A stretch of DNA of 64,000 nt from Azospirillum sp. GTDB taxonomy: Bacteria; Pseudomonadota; Alphaproteobacteria; Azospirillales; Azospirillaceae. This document shows positions 54,311 to 62,016 of the stretch, piece by piece. Every line of letters begins with the position of its first letter. Within the stretch, counting starts at the first letter, position 1. The notes beneath the pieces are model-generated. The model was not told where the DNA came from. It searched no databases and saw only the letters and a program-made list of their open reading frames with translations. The stretch is from contig WGNK01000006.1 of assembly GCA_016124535.1 (NCBI GenBank), positions 124,001 through 188,000 on the forward strand, read 5' to 3'. Both the position numbers and the translations under genes were made by a program.

Positions 54311-54507
54311 TGGTAAGATCTAGCGGAGAAGCGGAACAATTTTCAATGATCGCAGCAACATTCAAATATTTGCTCGCCACTCCGACAGGCTTTACCATCA
54401 TAACTGGATTCAAGAACATTCTTCAACAGCTATTTTGCCAAATCTCATCAGAGACCGTTGCCGGATCTCTGCAGATTTCTGCCTGCCATAAGCCGGAAAG
54501 AACAGCG

Positions 54508-57500
54508 ATGCTTCGAGATTTCGCGGTGCTGCTCGGCGCCCTTCTGATCATGGTCACCGACCTGTCGGCCCCGGCACAGTCGGCCGAGCTGGCGAATCCG
54601 CCCGCCACCGCCCCGGTCAGAGGGGCCGGCACATCGGCCGGGCAACCCGAAAGCGCCTCGGGACAGACGACCGACGCTGTCGTCTACACCAAGGTTCGCG
54701 CGAGATTGGATCCGACCTATTACGCGACGCCGGTCAAGCTCACCGAGTGTGCCGTCGGCGAGGACGGCGTGCGAAAGAAAATGACGGAAAAGGTGGAGGG
54801 ATTCGCATCGTTCCTTCATAGCGGTCACCCGTTCAGTATTCGAAGCCGTTACTGGTCTGAAATAAATCGCCTGATCCGAAAACAAGAGCGCGGGCAACCT
54901 ATCGATTGGCGTAATAATCTTGATGATCCGGGGCGCGCCGATACCTTAGTCCAGCTGGTTTTCAAGGTCCTGATCAACAATAAATTGCACCCGCTGGTTT
55001 TTGTCGGCAGCGAGGAAAAAGGCTTTGCGTTTTTGCCAGCCTGCCAGCCGGCATTCGATATCTCCTCCGCCCCCGAGGATTATCCGTCGCTGCAGCTCAA
55101 TCCGGCCGCCAAAGCAGACGTCAAATCGGCGATAAAACTCCGCGAAGCATTGCGTGATCAGACCAGGACCGGCGCCGCTCTGCCGTTCTTTTCCACCGGC
55201 GATCGCAGCAGCGCCGACCAGTTGGCGGTGCGGCCGCTGCCCGAGCCGGCTTCGGCCAGGATCGGCCTGACTTATGGTGACCTGACGGTCGCGACGCTGG
55301 CCTCCGGACAGGCCGATTTCCTCGAAAAACTCAGGCTGGGCGGAACCATCGCCCCGGTTACCGCGGACGCCAACGTCCCGGCCGCAATTGCCCGGCTGAG
55401 CATCACCATCGCCGCAGCCGACCGCAAGCCGGCAGCGGGCGCAGACGCGGCCCCGACCGCGGAATCGCCCGATCAGCCGGCGGCGGCCTCGATCCCGACC
55501 CCGGCGGCGAAGCCAGTTCTCAACCCTGGCCGCGATGGCAGCGCCGGGGAGCTGGAGAACTTGCGCCGGCAGTTGGAATCCGCTCAGAACACCATCGCCG
55601 AGCTGGTGGCACAACGCCAGGCCTTGGAACCGCAATGGGAAGAGTTGCGCCAACTGCGGGTGCGCAAGCCAAGGCTACGGCTTCGCCTGCCCGACCTCTT
55701 CGCACACCATGATTATGCCGCCGAGCTGCGAATTACCGGTCCCAATTGCGACCGGCCAGTCTTGAGGCGCCTGTCCGATGGGGTCAGCTATGAAGGCGAA
55801 TGCGACGACGCCGGGGCCAAGCTGGTCGGACTGCCCGGATTCGCACCCGTCCAGACCGCCGGCCTGACGATCGCCATCACCGAAGACATGCTGGCCGTCG
55901 ATGCCGGACTGGACGGCCCCGGCGGCTGGTTCAGCTACCGGAACGCCGGAGAGCCCGAAGCGGCACGGGTCGACGGGGTAACCCTGGCCCAATTGGCCGT
56001 CGATCCCGCAACGACGCTCGGCGCCTACCGATTTCACATGTTCCCCGCTGCCCGGGGACCACTGTCGGACGCGTGCAGCGTGGATCTGCCGATTCGCCTG
56101 GACGACCTGGTAAGCGGGCGCATCGCCCTGGATCGTCCGCCGCCCTGCGCGGTCTTTCGCAGCGAGTTGCCGCCATCGTGGACCGAGGGCGACGGCGCAC
56201 CGCCGGACAGCCGTTGCCTCGCTGCGCCGACCGCGGCGCTGCCATGGTGTGCCCAACTGGGCAGCGGCGCCGGGGTGACGGTTTCCGCCGGGCCGGGCTG
56301 GGAGCCGTTGGTGGTGCCGGCCAACGACCTCTATTGGCCACGGGTGAAGGAGCGTCTCCGGCCGCGCTGGCCCTATGCCGGGGCCAATCCGGCGGCGTCG
56401 GACATTCCCGACCGCCCTACATACCAATTTGCGTCGGTCGGGTATTGCTCGACGGCGGCCTCTCGTTGTTGCGTCGCGGTCCCCGTCAGCCGGGACGACG
56501 GCGACCGCGACGACGACGGGGAGCATTTGCCGCCGCTGGGAGCGGCGGCCTGTCCGATCGACGCGTTCGGTCCCGAGACGCTGCCAGATTCGATCAGCCT
56601 GCGCTTCCGGCAATCGGCGGGGAGCGAAGCGAGCCTGAGGTACCGGGCCAGCTTTGAGGAGTACCTGGCGATCGCGGCACTCGACCGGGCGCCGTTGCCC
56701 GCTCCGGGGGCGGACCGGCTCCTCGCGGTCTATCCGGTTCGGTTTGAACATCAAATCGGTTTGCCGTTCACGGCCCGTCAACTGGTCGCTTTCCATGAGG
56801 ACCGGAAAGGTTGCATCACCGAGCCGGCCAGCGGGAAAGCGGAGCCTGTGCATTATACGCCCGGCGGCCCGGGCAGTGCCGCGCCGGAGCGGATGATCGA
56901 CAGCTATGCCGTCGTCATCGAGAATGGCCGCCCCCTATCGACCTGCGCCCGCGCGGTACCGAAGCGCATCGAGGATCGTGTCTATGCCACGTTCCAATTT
57001 GCGCTGGAACGGGTCCCCGGACGGCGTATCGCCCTGGTTCTGGACACCTCGGACCAGCTGGCCGGCGGCGGTCGCGGCCGCGCCCTGCTCGATGCCCTCG
57101 AAGGCTGGTTCGGCGAGCGGATCGTCGACCTGCGCGATCACCGGCGATCGATGCCCCCGATCTCGGTCCTGAGCATCGGCAGCGATGGTCAGGCGGCATC
57201 GGTGCTGGCAAGCGAGGAGCTGTTCGGTCCGCCGGCCGTGGCCCTGGCAACCGTGCGCGGCCGTTTTGCCGCGGTATCTTTTGCCGGCGGCGGTCGCGGC
57301 AAGATGCAGCTGCTTGAAGCCGCCTACCGGAACCTCCAGGATCACGGCGTGGTCGGTGACGGCGACCCGATCGGAAGCCTGGTCCTGTTTGAGGACGGCC
57401 AGGGCTCGGCCTTCAGCCGCACCGATCAGGCGATCCTGGCGCTGATCGTTCTGGCTGACCGAACCGCCCTGCGGGTGATCACCGCGGGTGATTGCGTCAA

Positions 57501-57726
57501 GTGGCAAAAGCTCACCGATCCGCTGGCCCCGACCCAGTGCGTGAGGCTGCCCGCCGCGCCGTCCGCAGGGACCGACGCCGGAGAGGGCACGGCCGCAGGC
57601 AGCACGGCGGAAGAAGTCGCCGCCGTCGTCAAAGCCCAGGTCGGGACGCTGCTTGACCAGGCGGTCGCCGACGCAGAGGCCCGGTGGCTCGCCGCCGGGC
57701 GCGGGACGGACACCAGGACGCGCTGA
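54508..57726 (+). CDS. Very large exported protein of unknown family
   Basis: 1072 residues from ATG 54508, with GGAAAG seven bases upstream; the frame is open back to 54310 through an AT-rich leader. A signal peptide (MLRDFAVLLGALLIMVTDLS, cleavage near AQSAE) begins it. There is a coiled coil at about 415-450 (LENLRRQLESAQNTIAELVA) and beta-rich middle parts with scattered Cys pairs (SRCCVAVPVS). The C-terminal third includes FALERVPGRRIALVLDTSDQ, which resembles the start of a von Willebrand A fold, but the DTSDQ does not fit the DxSxS metal site. Ends in a helical QAVADAEARWLAA tail. No known family was recognised; linkage to the CapA-like gene suggests a shared envelope task. Confidence 0.72.
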   Translation: MLRDFAVLLGALLIMVTDLSAPAQSAELANPPATAPVRGAGTSAGQPESASGQTTDAVVYTKVRARLDPTYYATPVKLTECAVGEDGVRKKMTEKVEGFASFLHSGHPFSIRSRYWSEINRLIRKQERGQPIDWRNNLDDPGRADTLVQLVFKVLINNKLHPLVFVGSEEKGFAFLPACQPAFDISSAPEDYPSLQLNPAAKADVKSAIKLREALRDQTRTGAALPFFSTGDRSSADQLAVRPLPEPASARIGLTYGDLTVATLASGQADFLEKLRLGGTIAPVTADANVPAAIARLSITIAAADRKPAAGADAAPTAESPDQPAAASIPTPAAKPVLNPGRDGSAGELENLRRQLESAQNTIAELVAQRQALEPQWEELRQLRVRKPRLRLRLPDLFAHHDYAAELRITGPNCDRPVLRRLSDGVSYEGECDDAGAKLVGLPGFAPVQTAGLTIAITEDMLAVDAGLDGPGGWFSYRNAGEPEAARVDGVTLAQLAVDPATTLGAYRFHMFPAARGPLSDACSVDLPIRLDDLVSGRIALDRPPPCAVFRSELPPSWTEGDGAPPDSRCLAAPTAALPWCAQLGSGAGVTVSAGPGWEPLVVPANDLYWPRVKERLRPRWPYAGANPAASDIPDRPTYQFASVGYCSTAASRCCVAVPVSRDDGDRDDDGEHLPPLGAAACPIDAFGPETLPDSISLRFRQSAGSEASLRYRASFEEYLAIAALDRAPLPAPGADRLLAVYPVRFEHQIGLPFTARQLVAFHEDRKGCITEPASGKAEPVHYTPGGPGSAAPERMIDSYAVVIENGRPLSTCARAVPKRIEDRVYATFQFALERVPGRRIALVLDTSDQLAGGGRGRALLDALEGWFGERIVDLRDHRRSMPPISVLSIGSDGQAASVLASEELFGPPAVALATVRGRFAAVSFAGGGRGKMQLLEAAYRNLQDHGVVGDGDPIGSLVLFEDGQGSAFSRTDQAILALIVLADRTALRVITAGDCVKWQKLTDPLAPTQCVRLPAAPSAGTDAGEGTAAGSTAEEVAAVVKAQVGTLLDQAVADAEARWLAAGRGTDTRTR

Positions 57727-57825
57727 CTCCGGGCGAGGCGGCCGTCCGAACCACCGGCGCTGCACTTGCGGGGCGGATTGCTCCCGGCGCCCAGGGACCT
57801 GGCCCCGTTCGTCCGTCTCTGCCGT

Positions 57826-58848
57826 TCAGTCCGCCGCCGAGGCAATGCCGCCGGTGCTGGTGCGCTCGTGGATCGCTGCCAGGCGGAAGCGGTGGAGTTC
57901 GGCGGGTCGGCCGCCGGTCTGATTGACCAGTTCGCCGGTCGGCTCGACCAGCCCACCGGCGATGATCAGGCGACGAAAATTCTGCTTGTGCAATCGGGTC
58001 CCGGAGAGCGCCTCGACCACCCGCAGGAGCTGGTGCAAGGTAAACGTGGCCGGCAGCAGCTCGAACACGATCGGCCGGTATTTCAGCTTGCCGCGCAGCC
58101 GCTGCAATGCGGTCGCCAGGATGCGCCGGCCGTCCCGCGCCATCGGCCGCCCGAGCGCCCTGGGAATCTCGGTATCGCCAACCGCTGCCGGCTCGGCGAT
58201 ACCCGCGCGCCGCCTCAATTCGCGATCGCGGAACGCCTCGACCACCAGACCGGCCTCGTGCATCAGCTCATAACGTTCGAGCACCCGCTCGCCATCCCAG
58301 GCCGAGCCGTCGAGCCCGAAGGCCAGGCGCTTGCGCTCCCGGCGGCGGGCGCGCAGGGAATCGTCGGCCGTGCGCTCGACCCAGCGGCGCAGCGACGGCA
58401 AAATGACGTGATCGATCACCGCCGGTCGCTCGGCCCGCCAGTCCTCCCACGGGAAATAATCATAGAGCTCGCGCCAGACCGCGCCCGCCGCGCCCCCCAA
58501 CGGCGCCTCTCGCACCAAGGCCAGGTAGGACACCACCAGGGAGCGCGCGCCGCCGAACAATTCGTGGGGATCCCGCCAGCGGTCGCCGAAGGTATAGAGC
58601 TGCTCGACATAGCGCAGGTTGAGGCCGGTGCCGTCCTCGGCGATGCCGCGCACACCGTCCTGCAGGGTGTGCCAGCGCCCGGCATCAAACGGCGCCCAGG
58701 GCAAGGCGTCGCGGTGCGGCGGCACGTCATCGGGGCGACGCAGGGCGTCGGGCAGCTCGAAGCCGCTGCCCACGATCACCACCCGCGGCGTTGCCTCGGC
58801 CACCGCCACGATCGCCACCGTCAGCCCGAATTGGCAAGCCGCGATCAC
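57826..58848 (-). CDS. NrtR-like regulator with a degenerate Nudix domain
   Basis: 340 residues from GTG 58848, which overlaps the upstream gene as GTGA. The C-terminal half is the NrtR winged-helix: FELLPATFTLHQLLRVVEAL, LHKQNFRRLIIAGGLVEPTG and NQTGGRPAELHRFR. The N-terminal part has the Nudix position (AIVAVAEATPRVVIVGSGF, then GLNLRYVEQLYTFGD) but no GX5EX7REUXEEXGU box, so it probably binds an ADP-ribose-type effector without cutting it, as NrtR regulators do. NAD genes are not in the window; its targets are unknown. Cotranscribed with the membrane-protein gene before it. Confidence 0.82.
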   Translation of the reverse strand: MIAACQFGLTVAIVAVAEATPRVVIVGSGFELPDALRRPDDVPPHRDALPWAPFDAGRWHTLQDGVRGIAEDGTGLNLRYVEQLYTFGDRWRDPHELFGGARSLVVSYLALVREAPLGGAAGAVWRELYDYFPWEDWRAERPAVIDHVILPSLRRWVERTADDSLRARRRERKRLAFGLDGSAWDGERVLERYELMHEAGLVVEAFRDRELRRRAGIAEPAAVGDTEIPRALGRPMARDGRRILATALQRLRGKLKYRPIVFELLPATFTLHQLLRVVEALSGTRLHKQNFRRLIIAGGLVEPTGELVNQTGGRPAELHRFRLAAIHERTSTGGIASAAD

Positions 58849-59387
58849 GGCGCCGGCCGTTCGAAATCCAGGCCCGAAGCGCGGCGCCACTGGCGGCGCA
58901 GCCACAACAGGGCCACCGCGCCGATCACCACCGCCTGACCAAGACTGCCGACGAAAAAAATCCCCCAGCCGTGGAATTTGCCGAACAGCCACAGCACTGT
59001 GGCGCAGCCAAGCAACAGCAGCATGACCTCGCGGGCCACCCGTATCGCCTCCAGCCGCCCCAGGGGATAGATCCGGCCGATCCCGACCAGGCTGCCGACC
59101 AGCAACAGCGGCGGCCCGGCGAGCAGGCGCAGATCGACCGCGAGCAGATCGGCGCGGAACCCGGCAACCGCCACCGCCAGCACCAGACCATAGAGGATTG
59201 CCAGCGCCAGGGCGCCGCCGACCACGGTGCCGGCAACCGCATGGGCGATACCGTAGGCCCTGCCCCGCCACAACAGCCACACCATCGCGGAGCCAACCAT
59301 CGGCACCGCCAGGCAGACACCGAACAGCAGACCGGCATCGGCCGCCAGCCACTGCCAGACGTCGAACGAAAACTGCCGCAGGGTCAT
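58845..59387 (-). CDS. Five-segment membrane protein
   Basis: 180 residues from ATG 59387 (GAGG ten bases upstream); ATG 59420 and 59465 are longer alternatives. It has about five hydrophobic segments, for example GLLFGVCLAVPMVGSAMVWL, LALAILYGLVLAVAVAGF, LLAGPPLLLVGSLVGIG and ATVLWLFGKFHGWGIFFVGS. Short charged loops between them. No transporter motif recognised. It is coupled by GTGA to the NrtR-like gene downstream, so the pair may form an NAD- or ADP-ribose-responsive unit. Confidence 0.7.
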   Translation of the reverse strand: MTLRQFSFDVWQWLAADAGLLFGVCLAVPMVGSAMVWLLWRGRAYGIAHAVAGTVVGGALALAILYGLVLAVAVAGFRADLLAVDLRLLAGPPLLLVGSLVGIGRIYPLGRLEAIRVAREVMLLLLGCATVLWLFGKFHGWGIFFVGSLGQAVVIGAVALLWLRRQWRRASGLDFERPAP

Positions 59388-59473
59388 CGTGCCGGAATCC
59401 TCAAGGGGAAAGGCGACCATACGCGAAATCCCCCGGCCTTGTCGCCCTCTCGCGGCCGGGGGCACGAATTCGC

Positions 59474-59502
59474 TTGACTGACTAGGTAAATTATCCTATA
59501 TA
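59474..59502 (+). promoter_or_regulatory. Rightward promoter A with TAGG-N8-CCTA operator
   Basis: TTGACT (59474-59479) and TATATA (59497-59502) stand 17 bases apart, a near-ideal sigma-70 promoter. Between and into the -10 lies TAGG (59483-59486), eight bases, CCTA (59495-59498). The same arrangement recurs at 59659-59688. It drives toward the capsid gene; the interval 59503-59658 has no convincing gene. Confidence 0.6.
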
Positions 59503-59658
59503 AGGTTTGCCAACGCCCGAGCCACGTCTTGACCGACTCCCCGGACCGCGGCACTCCCGGTTCCTCCCCACATCGCGCCTCGGCCTGCCGGCCGAAAAAC
59601 TGCGGATTTCAAGCATCCGCGGCCCGGCCACCGGCCATCCTTTGCCCGCGCACGCCCC

Positions 59659-59688
59659 TTGGCCGATATAGGATATTTAGCCTATATC
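59659..59688 (+). promoter_or_regulatory. Rightward promoter B with TAGG-N8-CCTA operator
   Basis: TTGGCC (59659-59664) and TATATC (59683-59688) are 18 bases apart. The perfect inverted repeat gatataggatatttagcctatatc region (arms 59665-59672 and 59681-59688, 8 bases each) holds TAGG-N8-CCTA in the same phase to the -10 as in promoter A. A dimeric repressor on this site would block the promoter. It lies 77 bases before the capsid start. Confidence 0.58.
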
Positions 59689-59764
59689 CGACAACCGGGT
59701 GGCCAATCCGCACCGGTTCCCACGCCCCAATCACCACTGATCAGCCGCGAAGGAACGATCGGCC

Positions 59765-60583
59765 ATGTCCACTTCGGTGACCCAAGCCTTCATCAAACAG
59801 TTCGAGCGCGAGGTCCACGAGGCCTATCAGCGCATGGGCTCAAAGCTGCGCGCCAGCGTGCGCAGCAAGAACAGTGTCCAGGGTGCTTCCACCGTGTTCC
59901 AGAAGGTCGGCAAAGGCATCGCCTCGACCAAGGCGCGCCACGGCGCGGTGCCGGTGATGAACCTCGACCATACCCCGGTCGAGTGCACGCTGGCCGACTA
60001 CTACGCCGGCGATTGGGTCGACCAGCTCGACGAGCTCAAGACCAATATCGACGAGCGCGCGGTGATCGCCAATGCCGGTGCCTATGCCCTGGGGCGCAAG
60101 ACCGACGAATTGATCATCAATCAGCTCGATACCTCGACCAATTTCGCCGGCGCCAATACCGACGGCATGACCAAGACCAAAGTTCTCGCCGCCTTCGAGC
60201 TGCTGGGCGCCGCCGATGTGCCCGACGACGGCCAGCGGGTCGCCGTGGTCGGCTGGAAGCAATGGAGCCAGTTGCTCGGCATCGCTGAATTCGTCAGCGC
60301 CGACTATGTCGGCTCCGACGAATTGCCCTGGCGCGGCACCCAGGCCAAACGCTGGCTCGGCACCCTGTGGATGCCCCATTCCGGCCTGACCGTCAGCGGC
60401 AGCGTCCGGTTCTGCCACTGGTTCCACAAAACCGCGGTCGGCCACGCCTCGGGAGCGGACGTGAAGACCGACATCAGCTGGCACGGCGACCGCGCCGCCC
60501 ATTTCGTCAACAATATGATGAGCCAGGGCGCCTGCCTGATCGACCCGACCGGTCTGGTCACTTTGCGCTGCCTCGAGAGCTAG
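59765..60583 (+). CDS. Phage major capsid protein
   Basis: 272 residues from ATG 59765 with AAGGA about ten bases upstream. It starts MSTSVTQAFIKQFEREVHEA and has ADYYAGDWVDQLDELKTNID, YALGRKTDELIINQLDTSTN and GTLWMPHSGLTVSG, like the coat proteins of a group of alphaproteobacterial podovirus-type phages and prophages. The protein would build the head shell. No scaffold, protease, portal or terminase gene precedes it. A terminator-like hairpin follows. Codon use does not differ visibly from the host. Confidence 0.82.
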   Translation: MSTSVTQAFIKQFEREVHEAYQRMGSKLRASVRSKNSVQGASTVFQKVGKGIASTKARHGAVPVMNLDHTPVECTLADYYAGDWVDQLDELKTNIDERAVIANAGAYALGRKTDELIINQLDTSTNFAGANTDGMTKTKVLAAFELLGAADVPDDGQRVAVVGWKQWSQLLGIAEFVSADYVGSDELPWRGTQAKRWLGTLWMPHSGLTVSGSVRFCHWFHKTAVGHASGADVKTDISWHGDRAAHFVNNMMSQGACLIDPTGLVTLRCLES

Positions 60584-60600
60584 GCGAAACCCCGCTCCCC

Positions 60601-60631
60601 AACCCCCCTCCCGGCCGGAGAGGGGTTTTTT
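60601..60631 (+). terminator. Terminator between capsid and decoration genes
   Basis: AACCCC and GGGGTT pair around a bulged GC-rich stem (ccggccgg centre), followed directly by TTTTTT. This is a canonical rho-independent terminator placed between two virion genes, perhaps to lower expression of the later ones relative to the capsid. Confidence 0.7.
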
Positions 60632-60652
60632 GGACTTTTCAGGAGGCTCCCC

Positions 60653-60898
60653 ATGGCCTATGCCGCCAAGAATCTGAGCGTGCTCGCCTATGCCAATGGC
60701 TTCACGCTCTGGCACTACACCACCAGCGAAACCGCCGCCACCATCGAAGGCGCCGGCTATTTCAACAGCGCCCACGACATGGTCCGCCCCGGTGACATGA
60801 TGCTGGCCAACACCTCGACCGGCACCACCCCGGTCGGCGACATCTACACCGTTTCAGCCAATACCGGCGGCGTGGTGTCCCTCGTCAAGCTGGTGTAG
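60653..60898 (+). CDS. Small head-decoration or fibre-type phage protein
   Basis: 81 residues from ATG 60653 with a full AGGAGG six bases upstream. MAYAAKNLSVLAYANGFTLW is followed by HYTTSETAATIEGAGYFNSA, MVRPGDMMLANTS and GDIYTVSANTGGVVSLVKLV. Such short beta-rich proteins lie directly behind the capsid gene in podovirus-like clusters and decorate the head. Followed by a strong terminator. Confidence 0.78.
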   Translation: MAYAAKNLSVLAYANGFTLWHYTTSETAATIEGAGYFNSAHDMVRPGDMMLANTSTGTTPVGDIYTVSANTGGVVSLVKLV

Positions 60899-60909
60899 CC
60901 ACCAAGAAC

Positions 60910-60941
60910 AGAGCCAGGGACATTCCTCCCTGGCTCTTAGG
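60910..60941 (+). terminator. Strong terminator after the decoration gene
   Basis: Perfect 11-base arms agagccaggga and tccctggctct with a six-base loop, followed by TAGGTTT. It ends the capsid-decoration unit. The rest of 60942-61229 shows no gene. Confidence 0.8.
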
Positions 60942-61229
60942 TTTCCGGATTTCCCGGCCGATCCGACTTATTTTCGCATGCTCGAATACGGCCGGCGTCT
61001 GCTTCAACACCCGGCCAGCCGGACGCCTCGCCGCTCGGGTCGCGCAACGCTGATCGCGCGCCCACGGCTGGAGCCGGCTGCTTGCCGGTTTGCGGATGGC
61101 TGCGTGCCGGCACCCGTGTCTGACACCCGACCAACCCCGGCGCAGCCAGCAGGTTGATAGTGCCAAAGGCCCATGGCCATTGGTCGGGGTCAAGGCGGGC
61201 AAAAAACCCGCTGGCCGCCAGGTCGCGGC

Positions 61230-61317
61230 TGGCGGACGGGGTGGGATTCGAACCCACGGTACGTTGCCGCACGGCGGTTTTCAAGACCGCTGCCTTAAAC
61301 CACTCGGCCACCCGTCC
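61230..61317 (-). tRNA. tRNA-Ser (anticodon UGA)
   Basis: The minus strand reads an acceptor stem GGACGGG (5-prime at 61317) pairing CCCGTCC, then G and an encoded CCA ending at 61230. The anticodon stem-loop GCGGTCTTGAAAACCGC gives UGA, serine. The T arm GGTTCGAATCC and a long variable arm of class II tRNA are present. It lies between two groups of phage virion genes on the opposite strand. Confidence 0.97.
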
Positions 61318-61446
61318 TCGACCGCGCAATCGTAAAGGGCCGGAGCTGCGAACGCAAGGCGGCGCGGAGCTGCCGGCGGTCGCTGAAGCGCCGGCGAGAA
61401 CCGCAGCACTCGAACACTTCTGGCAAACAAACTGGAGGTCCGACCG

Positions 61447-62016
61447 ATGGCGCTGACCGCAATCGGCTTGTGCAGCCGTGCGCTCCTGAAACTTGGGGCG
61501 ACGGCGATCACGGCGTTCGACCATGGTACGGCAGAGGCCGAAGTGGCGGGGGCGCTCTATGCGCCGATCCGCGACGCCATGCTTTCGGCCAATGCCTGGA
61601 GCTTTGCAACGACCCAGGCCCGCTTGCCGCGCCTGGCCGAAGCGCCGACCGCCGATTTCGCCTATGCCTTCCAGCTGCCGGCGGATTTCTTGCGGGCACT
61701 GTCGGCAGGGCCTGAAGGCCGCGGCCGCGGGCTCGCCTACCGGATCGCGCGCCAGACGCTGCAGTGCGACAGCGAGACGGTGTGCCTGACCTATCTGTTC
61801 CGGCCCCCCGAGGAGGAATTCCCGGCGTTTTTCGACCAGGTGCTGATCGCCCGCCTGGCGGCCGAGTTCTGCCTGCCGCTGACCGAGAGCAGCAGCCGCG
61901 CCGAGGCTCTGCACAAGCTGGCCGAGGCCGAATTTCGCCGCGCCCGCCTGCTCGACGCCCAACAGGACGTCCAGCCGGGCTTCGAGGATTTCTCCTTAAT
62001 CGAGGTTCGCTCCTGA
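61447..62016 (+). CDS. Phage tail tubular protein A-like
   Basis: 189 residues from ATG 61447 with GGAGG nine bases upstream. MALTAIGLCSRALLKLGATA, RDAMLSANAWSFATTQARLP and FAYAFQLPADFLRAL are typical of podovirus tail tubular A (T7 gp11-like) proteins of this phage group, which bridge the portal and tail. The stop overlaps the next start as TGATG. The 130 bases before it, up to the tRNA, hold nothing else recognised. Confidence 0.82.
   Translation: MALTAIGLCSRALLKLGATAITAFDHGTAEAEVAGALYAPIRDAMLSANAWSFATTQARLPRLAEAPTADFAYAFQLPADFLRALSAGPEGRGRGLAYRIARQTLQCDSETVCLTYLFRPPEEEFPAFFDQVLIARLAAEFCLPLTESSSRAEALHKLAEAEFRRARLLDAQQDVQPGFEDFSLIEVRS

Noticed and set aside
57030..57090. DTSDQ in the giant exported protein as a vWA metal site
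   Set aside because: The motif needs DxSxS; the fifth position is Gln, and the later Thr and Asp of a MIDAS site could not be placed.
59529..59780. 83-codon plus frame between the operator sites and the capsid gene
   Set aside because: TTG start without ribosome-binding site, Arg/Pro-rich low-quality translation, overlaps promoter B and the capsid start.
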